Shown: one piece after another, positions 16,394 through 25,303 of the stretch
Layout of the letters: every line of letters begins with the position of its first letter
Position numbering within the stretch: position 1 is the stretch's first letter
DNA from: Treponema sp.
GTDB lineage: Bacteria; Spirochaetota; Spirochaetia; Treponematales; Treponemataceae
DNA: 64,000 nt
Assembly: GCA_024682655.1 (NCBI GenBank)
Contig: JAIKYZ010000105.1
Span: forward strand, 1 to 64,000
Direction: 5' to 3'
Notes under the pieces: model-generated
The model's database searches: none
The model's input: the letters and a program-made list of their open reading frames with translations, nothing else
What the model was told of the DNA's origin: nothing
Program-made: the position numbers and the translations under genes

Positions 16394-16834
16394 GTGTCTA
16401 GACGAAAAGGTAGAATCTTAGCCTTCCAGGCTTTGTATTCCTGGGATGTAACAAAACCTTCTTTAGATGAATTATTGACTTTCAGCTGGTTGAAAAAAAA
16501 TAACGATTCAGAAGAAGAGGACCCTGTTGCATCTCAAAAAGAAGAAAGAACATTTGCGACTTTAATCATTTCAGGTACAATAGAACATATAGACGAAATC
16601 GATTCCTTAATCGAAAGTCATTTATCTGAAAACTGGAGTAAAGAGCGTTTAAACAAAGTAACCCTGGCAATCTTACGAACCAGTATTTATCAGATAAAAT
16701 TCCAGCCGGACGCAAATAATGGAATTATAATTGATGAAGCTGTTAATATTGCTAAAGAATTTGGTGCTGATGATTCCTATAAATTTATTAATGCTGTCCT
16801 TGATAAAATAGGAAAAAATGAAGTCCTTAATTAA
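16394..16834 (+). CDS. nusB: Transcription antitermination factor NusB
   Basis: A 146-residue RNA-binding all-helical protein that joins NusE/S10 on boxA during rRNA transcription. SRRKGRILAFQALYSWD is the typical N-terminus; LRTSIYQIKF and NIAKEFGADDSYKFINAVLDKI are the family's C-terminal signatures. The GTG at 16394 is chosen because it follows the upstream stop by 2 bases and GGGGAGAA lies just before; an in-frame TTG at 16379 inside the previous gene is less likely. Translationally coupled; its end overlaps the next gene by 17 bases. Confidence 0.9.
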   Translation: MSRRKGRILAFQALYSWDVTKPSLDELLTFSWLKKNNDSEEEDPVASQKEERTFATLIISGTIEHIDEIDSLIESHLSENWSKERLNKVTLAILRTSIYQIKFQPDANNGIIIDEAVNIAKEFGADDSYKFINAVLDKIGKNEVLN

Positions 16835-18671
16835 ATTTCATAAAGTAATAAACATTTTAATTTTTATTTCTATAATTTTATTCTGTCTTTCATCTTGCGG
16901 GATGAAAGCGGAACAAAAATCTTTAACAAGTCAATTTGAACTTGTAGATGTCTTAATAAATCAAAAACAATTTAAAGAAGCAAAAAAAGAATTAAAGGCT
17001 TTACAAAAAAAAGCCTTTGATTCCTGGGCCTACCTGGGTATTTACCGCCGCTATAAATTACTTGGCGAAGATACTTTAAGTGAAAATCTTTTAATAAAAG
17101 CCTTAAAAAAGAATTCTGAAAATCAGGAATTAAATGCCGTACTTACAAAACATTTTATTGATTCTGGTAAAATTGACCAGGCTCTTGATTACGCAAAAAA
17201 ATTAAAGGGCGGGGCTTATGGTTCAATTTATTCAGAGGCAGTTTTAAGAAAGGCTTATAATAATCAGGGAAAATCAGAAGATTTATTTGATTATTTCAAT
17301 AAAGAAGAATTTTATGACATTTATTTAGATGCCTATCAGGGAAGTAAAAATCCACTCTGGCTTAGAAACTGTGCTGTTTACGCCTTAACACAGGGGCAGT
17401 TAGGTCTTGCCGGAAATCTTGCGCCACAGATATTTGCAGATGCAGATGATGCTTATTTCTGGGCCCTGGTTCTTTATGATTCTGGAAATACCTTTGAAAG
17501 TCTTGAAGCAATTGAATATTCAAAGAGATTTTTGCAAGACTACAAGAATAAAAATATTTTTAAAACTTCTTTAATTAAACAGATTGCCCTTGAATCGGAT
17601 GCCTACATGGCAATTTCTCAGATGGAAATGGCAGAAAAGGCCCGTCAGGAAATTATTCTAAATAAAGACCTTTTAAATATTCGTAAAAGTGAAGAAAATT
17701 TAATTCCAATCATTTATACAAACTCTGCTATTTGGGCTAAAAATCAAGAACTTAATGATTCCTGTGCAGATTTATTATTTTATGTCGTAAATTATTATCC
17801 AGATTATGTTCCTGCTTTAATTCAATATGCAGATTTTGCCTGGGAATCTAATCAGGAGCGCAGGGAAGATGATGAAATAAAAGCTCTTAGAAAAGCCGGC
17901 CTTGCAACTCTTGAAATGGAAGAATATGACAACAGAAGAAAAATTCCTTTAAGTGATGCAATTTACAGAATTGATGAATCTTTGAAGAGAAATAAAAATC
18001 CTTATCTTCAGATTAAAAAAATCGATTTAGATTATAAGCAGAAAAAAAATCTTACAGATAAAGAGAAAAACCGGGATTTATGGAATCTTCTGGAAGTAAA
18101 TTACGATGACAGTCCTGAATTCAGAACTCTTTTGATTCAATATTCCCTTAATTTCCTTTTATCAACAAAACAATATGATGATGCCTGGAGATTATATAAA
18201 AATTATCTTGAAGAAGTTTTAACTTTTGACGAAAAACAAACTTTCTGGGATTCTTATATTTCACAGATGAAGGGTATGGAACTTCCAATGGTAGAAATTG
18301 GCGCCTGGTTTGCCGCTTATAATGAACTTGAATCAGAAAGCCTTAGAATATATGAATACTGTGTTTACGAAAGTGGTGGAATCTTAGATAAAGATATGAT
18401 TTCTCCTTATGTTTCTACAAGTGCCTGTATGAATCTTGCAAATATTTATTATTCTTTGGGTAAAAAAGAAAAGGCAATTGAGTTGTACGGAAAGGCCGCC
18501 GGAAGGGAAAGTAAAAATACAATCCGGTCCGAGATTTATTACCGAATTGCAGAAATCTATATGGCACTAGGTGATTCAAAAGCAGCCCTTAGAGCCGCTG
18601 ATTATTCAAGAGATTTATTCCCCGGAAATGCAAAGGCCGGAGTTCTAAAAGATAAAATCTTAAGTAAATAA
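16818..18671 (+). CDS. TPR-repeat lipoprotein
   Basis: A 617-residue lipoprotein. Signal peptide with lipobox LSSC, lipidated cysteine at residue 27. The mature part is almost entirely helical. TPR-like helix pairs are clear at about 45-110 (KEAKKELKALQKKA) and near the C-terminus (MNLANIYYSLGKKEKAIELYGKAA, then IYYRIAEIYMALGDSKAALRAADYS). Such proteins scaffold complexes at the envelope; the partner is unknown. It overlaps nusB and ends the alaS-led gene group before a strong terminator. Confidence 0.8.
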   Translation: MKSLIKFHKVINILIFISIILFCLSSCGMKAEQKSLTSQFELVDVLINQKQFKEAKKELKALQKKAFDSWAYLGIYRRYKLLGEDTLSENLLIKALKKNSENQELNAVLTKHFIDSGKIDQALDYAKKLKGGAYGSIYSEAVLRKAYNNQGKSEDLFDYFNKEEFYDIYLDAYQGSKNPLWLRNCAVYALTQGQLGLAGNLAPQIFADADDAYFWALVLYDSGNTFESLEAIEYSKRFLQDYKNKNIFKTSLIKQIALESDAYMAISQMEMAEKARQEIILNKDLLNIRKSEENLIPIIYTNSAIWAKNQELNDSCADLLFYVVNYYPDYVPALIQYADFAWESNQERREDDEIKALRKAGLATLEMEEYDNRRKIPLSDAIYRIDESLKRNKNPYLQIKKIDLDYKQKKNLTDKEKNRDLWNLLEVNYDDSPEFRTLLIQYSLNFLLSTKQYDDAWRLYKNYLEEVLTFDEKQTFWDSYISQMKGMELPMVEIGAWFAAYNELESESLRIYEYCVYESGGILDKDMISPYVSTSACMNLANIYYSLGKKEKAIELYGKAAGRESKNTIRSEIYYRIAEIYMALGDSKAALRAADYSRDLFPGNAKAGVLKDKILSK

Positions 18672-18674
18672 AAA

Positions 18675-18712
18675 AAAGGAGTTTTGTCTATTTTAAGGCA
18701 AAACTCCTTTTC
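18675..18712. terminator. Bidirectional terminator
   Basis: AAAGGAGTTTTG and CAAAACTCCTTT form a 12-pair stem. A-run on the left and T-rich stretch on the right allow function for both the TPR lipoprotein gene and convergent guaA. Confidence 0.85.
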
Positions 18713-18730
18713 TTTTTAAATTTAAACTAA

Positions 18731-20647
18731 TTATTCCCAGCCAAAGGTTGCAGGTGGCTTGTTTGTTGCATCAAAGTAAAGGGCATCAACAAATGGAAGC
18801 TTAGTAATTTCTTCTATAATTTCTCCCATAATTTCTTTTGGAAGATAGGCAAATCTTGCAGTCATTACATCTTCTGAAATTACTGGTCGTAAAACAAAAG
18901 TTGCGTGCTCTGGACAAGAAGCATAAGGCAAATCAATTGTAAGATGCTGGAAAATCTGATTGTAATAGCCAGATTTATGTAATTCTGTAAGTACAATATT
19001 ATCTACTTCGCGTAACTGATCTAATCTATTTTTATCGCAATATCCTTCCTGTAATTTTAAATCCTCATTTTTGATTTTTGGATTTTGATATAATTTAATA
19101 CAGGTACGGTTGATGTATTTTGCAGCATTTGTGATAGTAGATGAGGCTTCTTCGATTTTTTCGCGTTTACCAGGGAAGTGTTTAATTCCAAGTTGGCCTG
19201 CTTTATCTCCACAAGGCCATTCGTCTTCTTCTGCAGGACCAAAGTCTAAAAGTGCTGGGAAGCGGTAAGTTCTAAAATCTCCCTGAACACCAACAGAACG
19301 TACAGGAAGTACATCTCTTGTAAGATTTGCTGTACACTGAGGGCAGAACATATCGATTTTAATGTCGTTCAGTTCTTTTTTAGCTGCTGTAAGTTCCTGG
19401 GCATCTTTTTCATTCCATGATTTTCCATCGTTACATAAAACATTGATTGAAAGGCCTGGACCTGGGAATGGATGTCTCATAACTAATTCGTCAGAAAGCC
19501 CGAGTTTTTTACCAATTGCACGAACTTCGTCTTTGTATAAATCACGGATAGGTTCAATTATAAGTCCCTTTGCAATTAATTCCTGAATACCGGCAACTCT
19601 GTTGTGGTGAGTTTTAATTGTGTTAGAGTTTTTAGTTCCACCAGATTCAATAATATCCGGGTAAAGGGTTCCCTGGGCCAGTAACCATTTGTTGTCATCT
19701 AAGTGCTGTTTTGCTACAACTTCGTTACGAACTGTAATAAAGTTTTCTCCAACAGCCATACGTTTTTTCTGAGGATCTGTAAGTCCCGAAATTGCCTTTA
19801 AGAAACTTTGAGAAGCATCTTCTACTATAAAATTGGTAAAACCGAACTTTTTATAGGCCTGGGCAACATTTGCAGATTCATTTTTACGCATAAAACCGTT
19901 ATCAATATGAAGACCTAAAACTCTGTCCTGGCCTAAAGCCTTATTCAAAAGGGCAAAAGTGATTGTAGAATCAACTCCACCACTTAAGAATAAAAGTACA
20001 TTTCTACCATCTGCTTCTTTTTTAATATTTTCAAGAATAATCTGAAGAACTGTATCCTGATCCCAGTTTTTTTCCATTCCACAATAATTTGCAAAGTTCT
20101 GGAAGATCTGATTACCACAAGGTGTGTCTTTTACTTCGCAGTGGAATTGAAGACTGAAGCGTTTTTTAGAAAGGTTTTGAGTTGCGGCAAAAGGACAGTC
20201 TTTAGTTGAACCAACTTTTTCAAAGCCTTCTCCCAATTGTAAAACTCCGTCCTGATGGCTCATCCAAACCTGCTGTTCTGGCTGAATTCCCTCAAAAAGT
20301 GGGCATTTTACCTGTGGATTTAATTCTAACTTAGCAAAGCCAAATTCACCTACCTCAGCCTTGCCAACTTTACCCTGGTAACCAAGCTGTACTATGTAGT
20401 GACCATAACAAAGACCAAGAATAGGAATATCAAGATTTAAGATTTCTGAATTAAATTCCGGAACTTTTTCATCGTAAACAGAGGATGGACCGCCGGAAAA
20501 AACAATACCCTTACAATTTTCAAAAGCAGATAAATCTGTAGAAGGAAGGGCAATTTCTGAATAATAACCTAACATACGGAAGCGCTTTGCAATCAAATGT
20601 GCATACTGGCTTCCAAAATCTAAAACTACTATCTTTGAACGTGACAT
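18731..20647 (-). CDS. guaA: GMP synthase (glutamine-hydrolysing), long form
   Basis: Converts XMP, ATP and glutamine to GMP. The glutamine amidotransferase triad is C80 (GLCYGH), H169 and E171; the ATP pyrophosphatase P-loop is SGGVDS at 222-227. At 638 residues it is about 110-120 longer than E. coli GuaA. The extra sequence lies in the C-terminal dimerisation region (roughly 420-560, including a CPQC pair). Eukaryotic GMP synthases also have an insertion there. The C-terminus ends KPPATFGWE, close to the normal KPPATIEWE, so the fold is complete. Leaderless: minus-strand TATAAT 6 bases before the ATG. Confidence 0.93.
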   Translation of the reverse strand: MSRSKIVVLDFGSQYAHLIAKRFRMLGYYSEIALPSTDLSAFENCKGIVFSGGPSSVYDEKVPEFNSEILNLDIPILGLCYGHYIVQLGYQGKVGKAEVGEFGFAKLELNPQVKCPLFEGIQPEQQVWMSHQDGVLQLGEGFEKVGSTKDCPFAATQNLSKKRFSLQFHCEVKDTPCGNQIFQNFANYCGMEKNWDQDTVLQIILENIKKEADGRNVLLFLSGGVDSTITFALLNKALGQDRVLGLHIDNGFMRKNESANVAQAYKKFGFTNFIVEDASQSFLKAISGLTDPQKKRMAVGENFITVRNEVVAKQHLDDNKWLLAQGTLYPDIIESGGTKNSNTIKTHHNRVAGIQELIAKGLIIEPIRDLYKDEVRAIGKKLGLSDELVMRHPFPGPGLSINVLCNDGKSWNEKDAQELTAAKKELNDIKIDMFCPQCTANLTRDVLPVRSVGVQGDFRTYRFPALLDFGPAEEDEWPCGDKAGQLGIKHFPGKREKIEEASSTITNAAKYINRTCIKLYQNPKIKNEDLKLQEGYCDKNRLDQLREVDNIVLTELHKSGYYNQIFQHLTIDLPYASCPEHATFVLRPVISEDVMTARFAYLPKEIMGEIIEEITKLPFVDALYFDATNKPPATFGWE

Positions 20648-20653
20648 AAACAG

Positions 20654-20659
20654 ATTATA
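20654..20659 (-). promoter_or_regulatory. -10 box TATAAT, leaderless guaA
   Basis: Minus-strand TATAAT followed by 6 bases and the ATG at 20647. No Shine-Dalgarno sequence. Confidence 0.6.
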
Positions 20660-20692
20660 GTGAAAATTGAGGGAATGTGGAATAGAAGATTT

Positions 20693-22078
20693 TTATACTT
20701 CTTCCTCTTCTTCATTTTCTCCATTAACATTATTTTCTGGAACTTTTCTGGCAATGTCTTTTTGATCTGAGATTTCTTTTGGTAATTTATGAACCTTTGT
20801 AAAATCGTTTACCCTGTTGATTGCCTGTTTTGCAACTCTGGAGTCTTTTTGAATAATCTGCATAAATTCCTCTTCCGAAAAAGAAACAATTTCACATTTG
20901 GTTAGGGCAGTGGCAGAACCTTCGTAAGAGCCATTTATAATACACTGAGTTTCGCCAATCAAATTTCCTCTTTCAATATAAGAAACGCTTCCGTCTGAAT
21001 GGGTTTCGCTGATTATTCCCTTGTGTAAATAAAGAACGGCATTTACTTCTTCGCCTTTATTAAAGATTTTATCTCCTGCTTCATAATAAATTGTATTTTC
21101 TTCATTTTGTAAAATTGAAGGATTAATAAAAAGCATTCGGATAAAAGATTTTCCAAGTCCTGCATCTGGATCTTTTGGTAAAAAGTAAATCTGGCTTTTT
21201 AACAATTGATCAAAGAATTTTGTAACATAAATTGTCTGGGCAAAAAATAAGAAAAGTACAAAGAAGAAATAGACTTTAACAATCATAATAATGATGGAAG
21301 AAATTGTACCATAAACAAAATTATAATTTGTCTTGTTTATCATTGAATCAAAAAGTTTTACAAGACCGTAAAAAGTTATTGTGTTCAAAAAAGCGCAGAT
21401 AAAACAGGTCTTAAAAGAAGGTAAAACTCCAGATAAAAATTTATAGGCCATGAGGGTACAAATGAATAAAATAAAGTACATTACAATTGTTGCAATTACA
21501 TTTGAACTTGTTTTGGATAAAAAAGGCCACTTCTTTATTATTTGTTCAAAAACCGGTTGATTAAGAATCTTTCTTAAAATAAAAGTAGCTAAAATCAAAA
21601 GCGCCACGAGTATTATAAAGGCAAATTCCGAAATTAAAGTTACAGCCTGGGTCCACCAGTTTTTTCTTTTAGTCTGGGAACCAAAGATTCTTTTCATTGC
21701 AAGTACAATCGAAAGATTTAATTTTCGGGCAATCCAGATAATCCAAAGAATAAGAAGAATATCCACTGCCGAAAATTTATGTTTTGACAGCAGGTTATTT
21801 TGAACAATACTGTTAAAATCCAGCATTGGAGAAAGGTTATTTAAAATAGTCTGAAAGTGTTCAATTGCAACAGGGGAAACTCTAACTACACTAAAAACAA
21901 TGGAAGTAATAATTAACAGAATCGGGATAAAAGAACAGATAAATCCGTAAGAGCAGGATGATGCGCTTTCCCAAAGTCCATTTTGATTAAAACAAGAAAA
22001 ACTTAAATATATAAACTGGCCCAATTTAATACTAAAAGGCGATTTTTTTTTGTTTGTTTTGATTTTTGCTTTACCCAT
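20693..22078 (-). CDS. YihY/BrkB-family membrane protein fused to a cyclic nucleotide-binding domain
   Basis: A 461-residue protein. Residues about 1-290 form a YihY (formerly called ribonuclease BN or virulence factor BrkB) membrane domain with six hydrophobic segments, including SSCSYGFICSFIPILLIITS and the LLILWIIWIARKLN region. Residues about 325-440 read as a cNMP-binding beta-barrel: AGDKIFNKGEEVNAVLYLHKG, then RGNLIGETQCI and a C-terminal helix with EEEFMQII. The barrel lacks an obvious RxAxV phosphate-binding cassette (GSYEGSATALT is in its place), so the ligand may not be cAMP or cGMP. It may control a transport function, by inference. The C-terminal tail is acidic. Confidence 0.8.
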   Translation of the reverse strand: MGKAKIKTNKKKSPFSIKLGQFIYLSFSCFNQNGLWESASSCSYGFICSFIPILLIITSIVFSVVRVSPVAIEHFQTILNNLSPMLDFNSIVQNNLLSKHKFSAVDILLILWIIWIARKLNLSIVLAMKRIFGSQTKRKNWWTQAVTLISEFAFIILVALLILATFILRKILNQPVFEQIIKKWPFLSKTSSNVIATIVMYFILFICTLMAYKFLSGVLPSFKTCFICAFLNTITFYGLVKLFDSMINKTNYNFVYGTISSIIIMIVKVYFFFVLFLFFAQTIYVTKFFDQLLKSQIYFLPKDPDAGLGKSFIRMLFINPSILQNEENTIYYEAGDKIFNKGEEVNAVLYLHKGIISETHSDGSVSYIERGNLIGETQCIINGSYEGSATALTKCEIVSFSEEEFMQIIQKDSRVAKQAINRVNDFTKVHKLPKEISDQKDIARKVPENNVNGENEEEEEV

Positions 22079-22117
22079 AAAATTTTAAACTCTTATATTA
22101 ATAATAGCAGAATTTTA

Positions 22118-22151
22118 CATAAAAAAAAGTAGCAGAAATTTTCTGCTACTT
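22118..22151 (-). terminator. asnS terminator
   Basis: AGTAGCAGAAA pairs with TTTCTGCTACT, followed on the minus strand by a run of T. It separates asnS from the YihY gene. Confidence 0.9.
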
Positions 22152-22184
22152 CCTAAATAATTTTACTTATTTATTTTCCAGAAA

Positions 22185-23645
22185 TTAGAAATCAGCTAAT
22201 TTTGGAGCTCTTGGATAAGGAATTACATCACGAATATTTTCCATTCCTGTTACGTAACGAATTAAACGTTCAAAACCAAGTCCAAAGCCTGAGTGTGGAA
22301 CTGTTCCGAATTTTCTAAGATCCATGTACCAGTCGTAAATTGATTCATCCATTCCGCGGCGTTCAATTTCGGCCTTAAGTTTATTATAATCTTCTTCGCG
22401 TTCAGAACCGCCAATTAATTCTCCAATACCAGGAACTAAAACATCAACGGCTTTTACAGTTTTTCCATCATCATTCTGTTTCATATAGAAAGATTTGATT
22501 TCTTTTGGATAGTTATAAACCATTACAGGACAACCAAAAATCTTTTCTGTAAGATAGCGTTCATGTTCTGTAGCAATATCACAACCCCAGTAAGGTTTGA
22601 ATTCAAATTTTGCACCCTTATCTGCAGCTTCTTCAAGTTTAGCAATTGCATCTGTGTAAGAAATACGAACAAAGTCTGCCTTTGCTACTTTTTCAAGGCT
22701 TTCAATCAAACCAGGCTGAATTCTCTTATCAAAGAATTCAAGGTCAGAACGACATTTTGTTAATGCCCAGTTCAAAAGATATTTTACAAAGTCTTCCTGA
22801 ATATCCATATCATCATCCAGGTCGTAGAAGGCCATTTCAGGTTCAATCATCCAGAATTCTGAAAGGTGACGAGGTGTATTAGAATTTTCAGCGCGGAAAG
22901 TTGGTCCAAAGGTGTAAACACGACTTAAGGCTGTTGCAAGAGTTTCTGCTTCAAGCTGTCCAGATACTGTAAGACTTGCTTTTTTACCAAAGAAATCTTT
23001 TTTGTAGTCTACAATTTTATGAGCATCTTCAATTTTCATGCCACCGGCACCAGCTTTAACACCCATTTCTGCAATTTTTTCCAAACTTAAAGTAGTTACC
23101 TGGAACATTTCTCCAGCGCCTTCACAGTCTGAACAGGTGATTTCTGGAGCATTGATATACTGGAAACCTCTTTCCTGGAAAAATGAATGTACTGCAAAAG
23201 CCATCTGGTTGCGTACACGGTAAACTGCACCAAAAGTATTAGTTCTGGCTCTTAAATGGGCATTATCGCGAAGATATTCCATAGACATTTTATTTTTCTG
23301 CAATGGATATTCATCTGGATTACAAGTTCCAAGACAGGTGAGTTTTTCCAAAGTAACTTCTACAGACTGACCACTTGCTGGAGATTCAATTAAAAGACCT
23401 TCTGCTCTAAGAGAAGCTCCTGTAGAAAGTTTTTTGAGTTCTTCTTCTATATTATTTACATTTGCATTTTTTGAAGGATTATTACGGTCAAAGGTGAGCT
23501 GAATATTAGCAAAACAGCTTCCATCGTTAACCTGAATGAAAACAAGACCTTTTGAGTCACGAACAGAACGAACCCAACCACATACTTTAACAGAGCGTCC
23601 GTCGGGAGAAGATGTAAGTAAATCTTTTATTAATACTGGAACCAT
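22185..23645 (-). CDS. asnS: Asparaginyl-tRNA synthetase
   Basis: Class IIb aminoacyl-tRNA synthetase charging tRNA-Asn. The 486-residue protein begins with an OB-fold anticodon-binding domain (VKVCGWVRSVRDSKGLVFIQVNDGS). Motif 2 (FRAENSNTPRHLSEFWMIEPEMAF) and motif 3 (GFGLGFERLIRYVTG) are in the C-terminal catalytic domain. Asn rather than Asp specificity is inferred from the NTPRHLSEFWMIEPE wording. AGGAGG stands 7 bases before the ATG. Single gene with terminator. Confidence 0.94.
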   Translation of the reverse strand: MVPVLIKDLLTSSPDGRSVKVCGWVRSVRDSKGLVFIQVNDGSCFANIQLTFDRNNPSKNANVNNIEEELKKLSTGASLRAEGLLIESPASGQSVEVTLEKLTCLGTCNPDEYPLQKNKMSMEYLRDNAHLRARTNTFGAVYRVRNQMAFAVHSFFQERGFQYINAPEITCSDCEGAGEMFQVTTLSLEKIAEMGVKAGAGGMKIEDAHKIVDYKKDFFGKKASLTVSGQLEAETLATALSRVYTFGPTFRAENSNTPRHLSEFWMIEPEMAFYDLDDDMDIQEDFVKYLLNWALTKCRSDLEFFDKRIQPGLIESLEKVAKADFVRISYTDAIAKLEEAADKGAKFEFKPYWGCDIATEHERYLTEKIFGCPVMVYNYPKEIKSFYMKQNDDGKTVKAVDVLVPGIGELIGGSEREEDYNKLKAEIERRGMDESIYDWYMDLRKFGTVPHSGFGLGFERLIRYVTGMENIRDVIPYPRAPKLADF

Positions 23646-23807
23646 TATGTTCCTCCTTAAAAATGAAATGTAAAATTAATTTTATCATTTTTTCATTTGT
23701 GTAGCAATTATGGTCTTTTTTATTGAAAATAACATTACTTTTTTGGTAAATGGAGTTTTATTCTATTTTTAGATAGAATTAGAACTGATAATATTTTGCT
23801 TTTTGGA

Positions 23808-23813
23808 TATATT
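23808..23813 (+). promoter_or_regulatory. -10 box TATATT before the MATE gene
   Basis: TATATT ends 9 bases before the ATG at 23823. No ribosome binding site is present, so near-leaderless transcription is likely. Confidence 0.45.
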
Positions 23814-23822
23814 TGTTTTGCT

Positions 23823-25214
23823 ATGAAATCTAGGACAAATATTACAGATATGACTGTAGGTTCACCTGTAAAACACATTTTAACTTTTGCAGTTCCACTT
23901 TTGATTGGAAATATCTTTCAGCAGTTTTATAACATGGTAGATTCAATCATTGTTGGAAATTTTGTTGGTGCCAATGCACTTGCGGCGGTTGGAACCTGCG
24001 GATCAATGAATTTTTTCTGTTTTTCTTTAAGTTCTGGCCTTGCTATTGGTATTGGAATTATTGTATCCCAATTTTTTGGCGCAAAAGATTATAAAAATGT
24101 ACAGGCGACAATCGGAAATGCAACTTATGTTCTGGCAGGAGCTTCTTTAATTGTTTCCTGTCTTGGTTATATTCTTTGTCCCTATGTTTTAAAATTACTA
24201 CAGTGTCCAGAAAATATTTTACCAGATGCTGTTACTTATATGAGGACAACCTGCTATGGAATTATTTTTATAGCCTTTTATAATGGGGTTGCTTCTATAT
24301 TAAGAGCCTTTGGTGATTCAAAAACTCCTCTGTATTTTTTAATTTTATCTTCAATAATTAATCTACTTTTAGATTTACTCTTTGTATTAGCATTTGGCTG
24401 GGGGGTATTTGGAGTTGCTCTTGCCACTTGTATTTCACAGGCAATTTCGGCTGTTACAAGTATAATTTACGCTTACAAAAAAGTTTCTTATTTTAGAGTT
24501 TCAAAAGAGCAATTCAAACCTCACAGTCAGATTATCATCAACTCTGTAAAAATTGGATTACCTGTAGCCCTTCAAAATTGTATGATTTCGATTTCTATGA
24601 TGGTTCTTCAGGGGGTTGTAAATACTTTTGGAGAAAGTATTATGGCAGCCTACACAATTGTTATGAGGGTAGAGCAATTAGTTCAACAGCCTTACAGTTC
24701 AATTGGTTCTGCAATTACAAATTATTCGGGACAGAATCTTGGGGCCGGGGAATTACAGAGGGTAAAACAGGGTTTCCACCGGGGCACTTTGATTGTTTTG
24801 ATTTTCAGTCTTGCCGTTCTGCCAATTTTCTGGTTCTTTGGGGAAAATATTATTTCTTTCTTTGTAAAAGAAAAAGATGTAATTAAAATTGGGGCTACAG
24901 CCTTAAAAATCACCTCTCCATTTTATTTTATGCTTGGAATGATTTATGTTCCTCGTTCCGTATTAAATGGTTGTGGAGATACAGGATTTGCCATGTTAAA
25001 TGGTATTACAGAAGTTGCAGGAAGAATTGGTTTTGCTCCAATCCTTACTAAAATTACAGCAATTACTTTATTTGGACTTACAATTCCAATTGGTTTCTGG
25101 GGTGTATGGCTTACAACCGGACTTACCTGGACAATTACGGCTATTGTTTGTACCATCCGTTATAAATCTGGGGTTTGGAAGAAAAAAAGAATCACTGCTC
25201 CTAAAGAAAACTAG
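23823..25214 (+). CDS. MATE-family multidrug/organic cation exporter
   Basis: A 463-residue inner-membrane protein with about twelve hydrophobic segments in two similar halves. LTFAVPLLIGNIFQQFYNMVDSIIVGNFVGANALAAVG is the standard N-terminal MATE signature and MVLQGVVNTFGESIMAAYTIVMRVEQ its second-half counterpart. The family exports drugs or metabolites in exchange for sodium or protons; the substrate is unknown. The start at 23823 is preferred over an upstream in-frame TTG (23796), which lies before the -10 box. First of three plus-strand genes. Confidence 0.9.
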   Translation: MKSRTNITDMTVGSPVKHILTFAVPLLIGNIFQQFYNMVDSIIVGNFVGANALAAVGTCGSMNFFCFSLSSGLAIGIGIIVSQFFGAKDYKNVQATIGNATYVLAGASLIVSCLGYILCPYVLKLLQCPENILPDAVTYMRTTCYGIIFIAFYNGVASILRAFGDSKTPLYFLILSSIINLLLDLLFVLAFGWGVFGVALATCISQAISAVTSIIYAYKKVSYFRVSKEQFKPHSQIIINSVKIGLPVALQNCMISISMMVLQGVVNTFGESIMAAYTIVMRVEQLVQQPYSSIGSAITNYSGQNLGAGELQRVKQGFHRGTLIVLIFSLAVLPIFWFFGENIISFFVKEKDVIKIGATALKITSPFYFMLGMIYVPRSVLNGCGDTGFAMLNGITEVAGRIGFAPILTKITAITLFGLTIPIGFWGVWLTTGLTWTITAIVCTIRYKSGVWKKKRITAPKEN

Positions 25215-25289
25215 GGGTTTTCTTGGAAATTTTACTAAGACTTTTCCAAGAAGTGAAAATTCCTTCTGCAAAAACCCAATATATTGTGG

Positions 25290-25295
25290 TAAAAT
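25290..25295 (+). promoter_or_regulatory. -10 box TAAAAT before the acyltransferase gene
   Basis: TAAAAT is followed by 8 bases and the ATG at 25304. No Shine-Dalgarno sequence; the gene seems to have its own leaderless promoter. Confidence 0.45.
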
Positions 25296-25303
25296 AAATT
25301 ATT

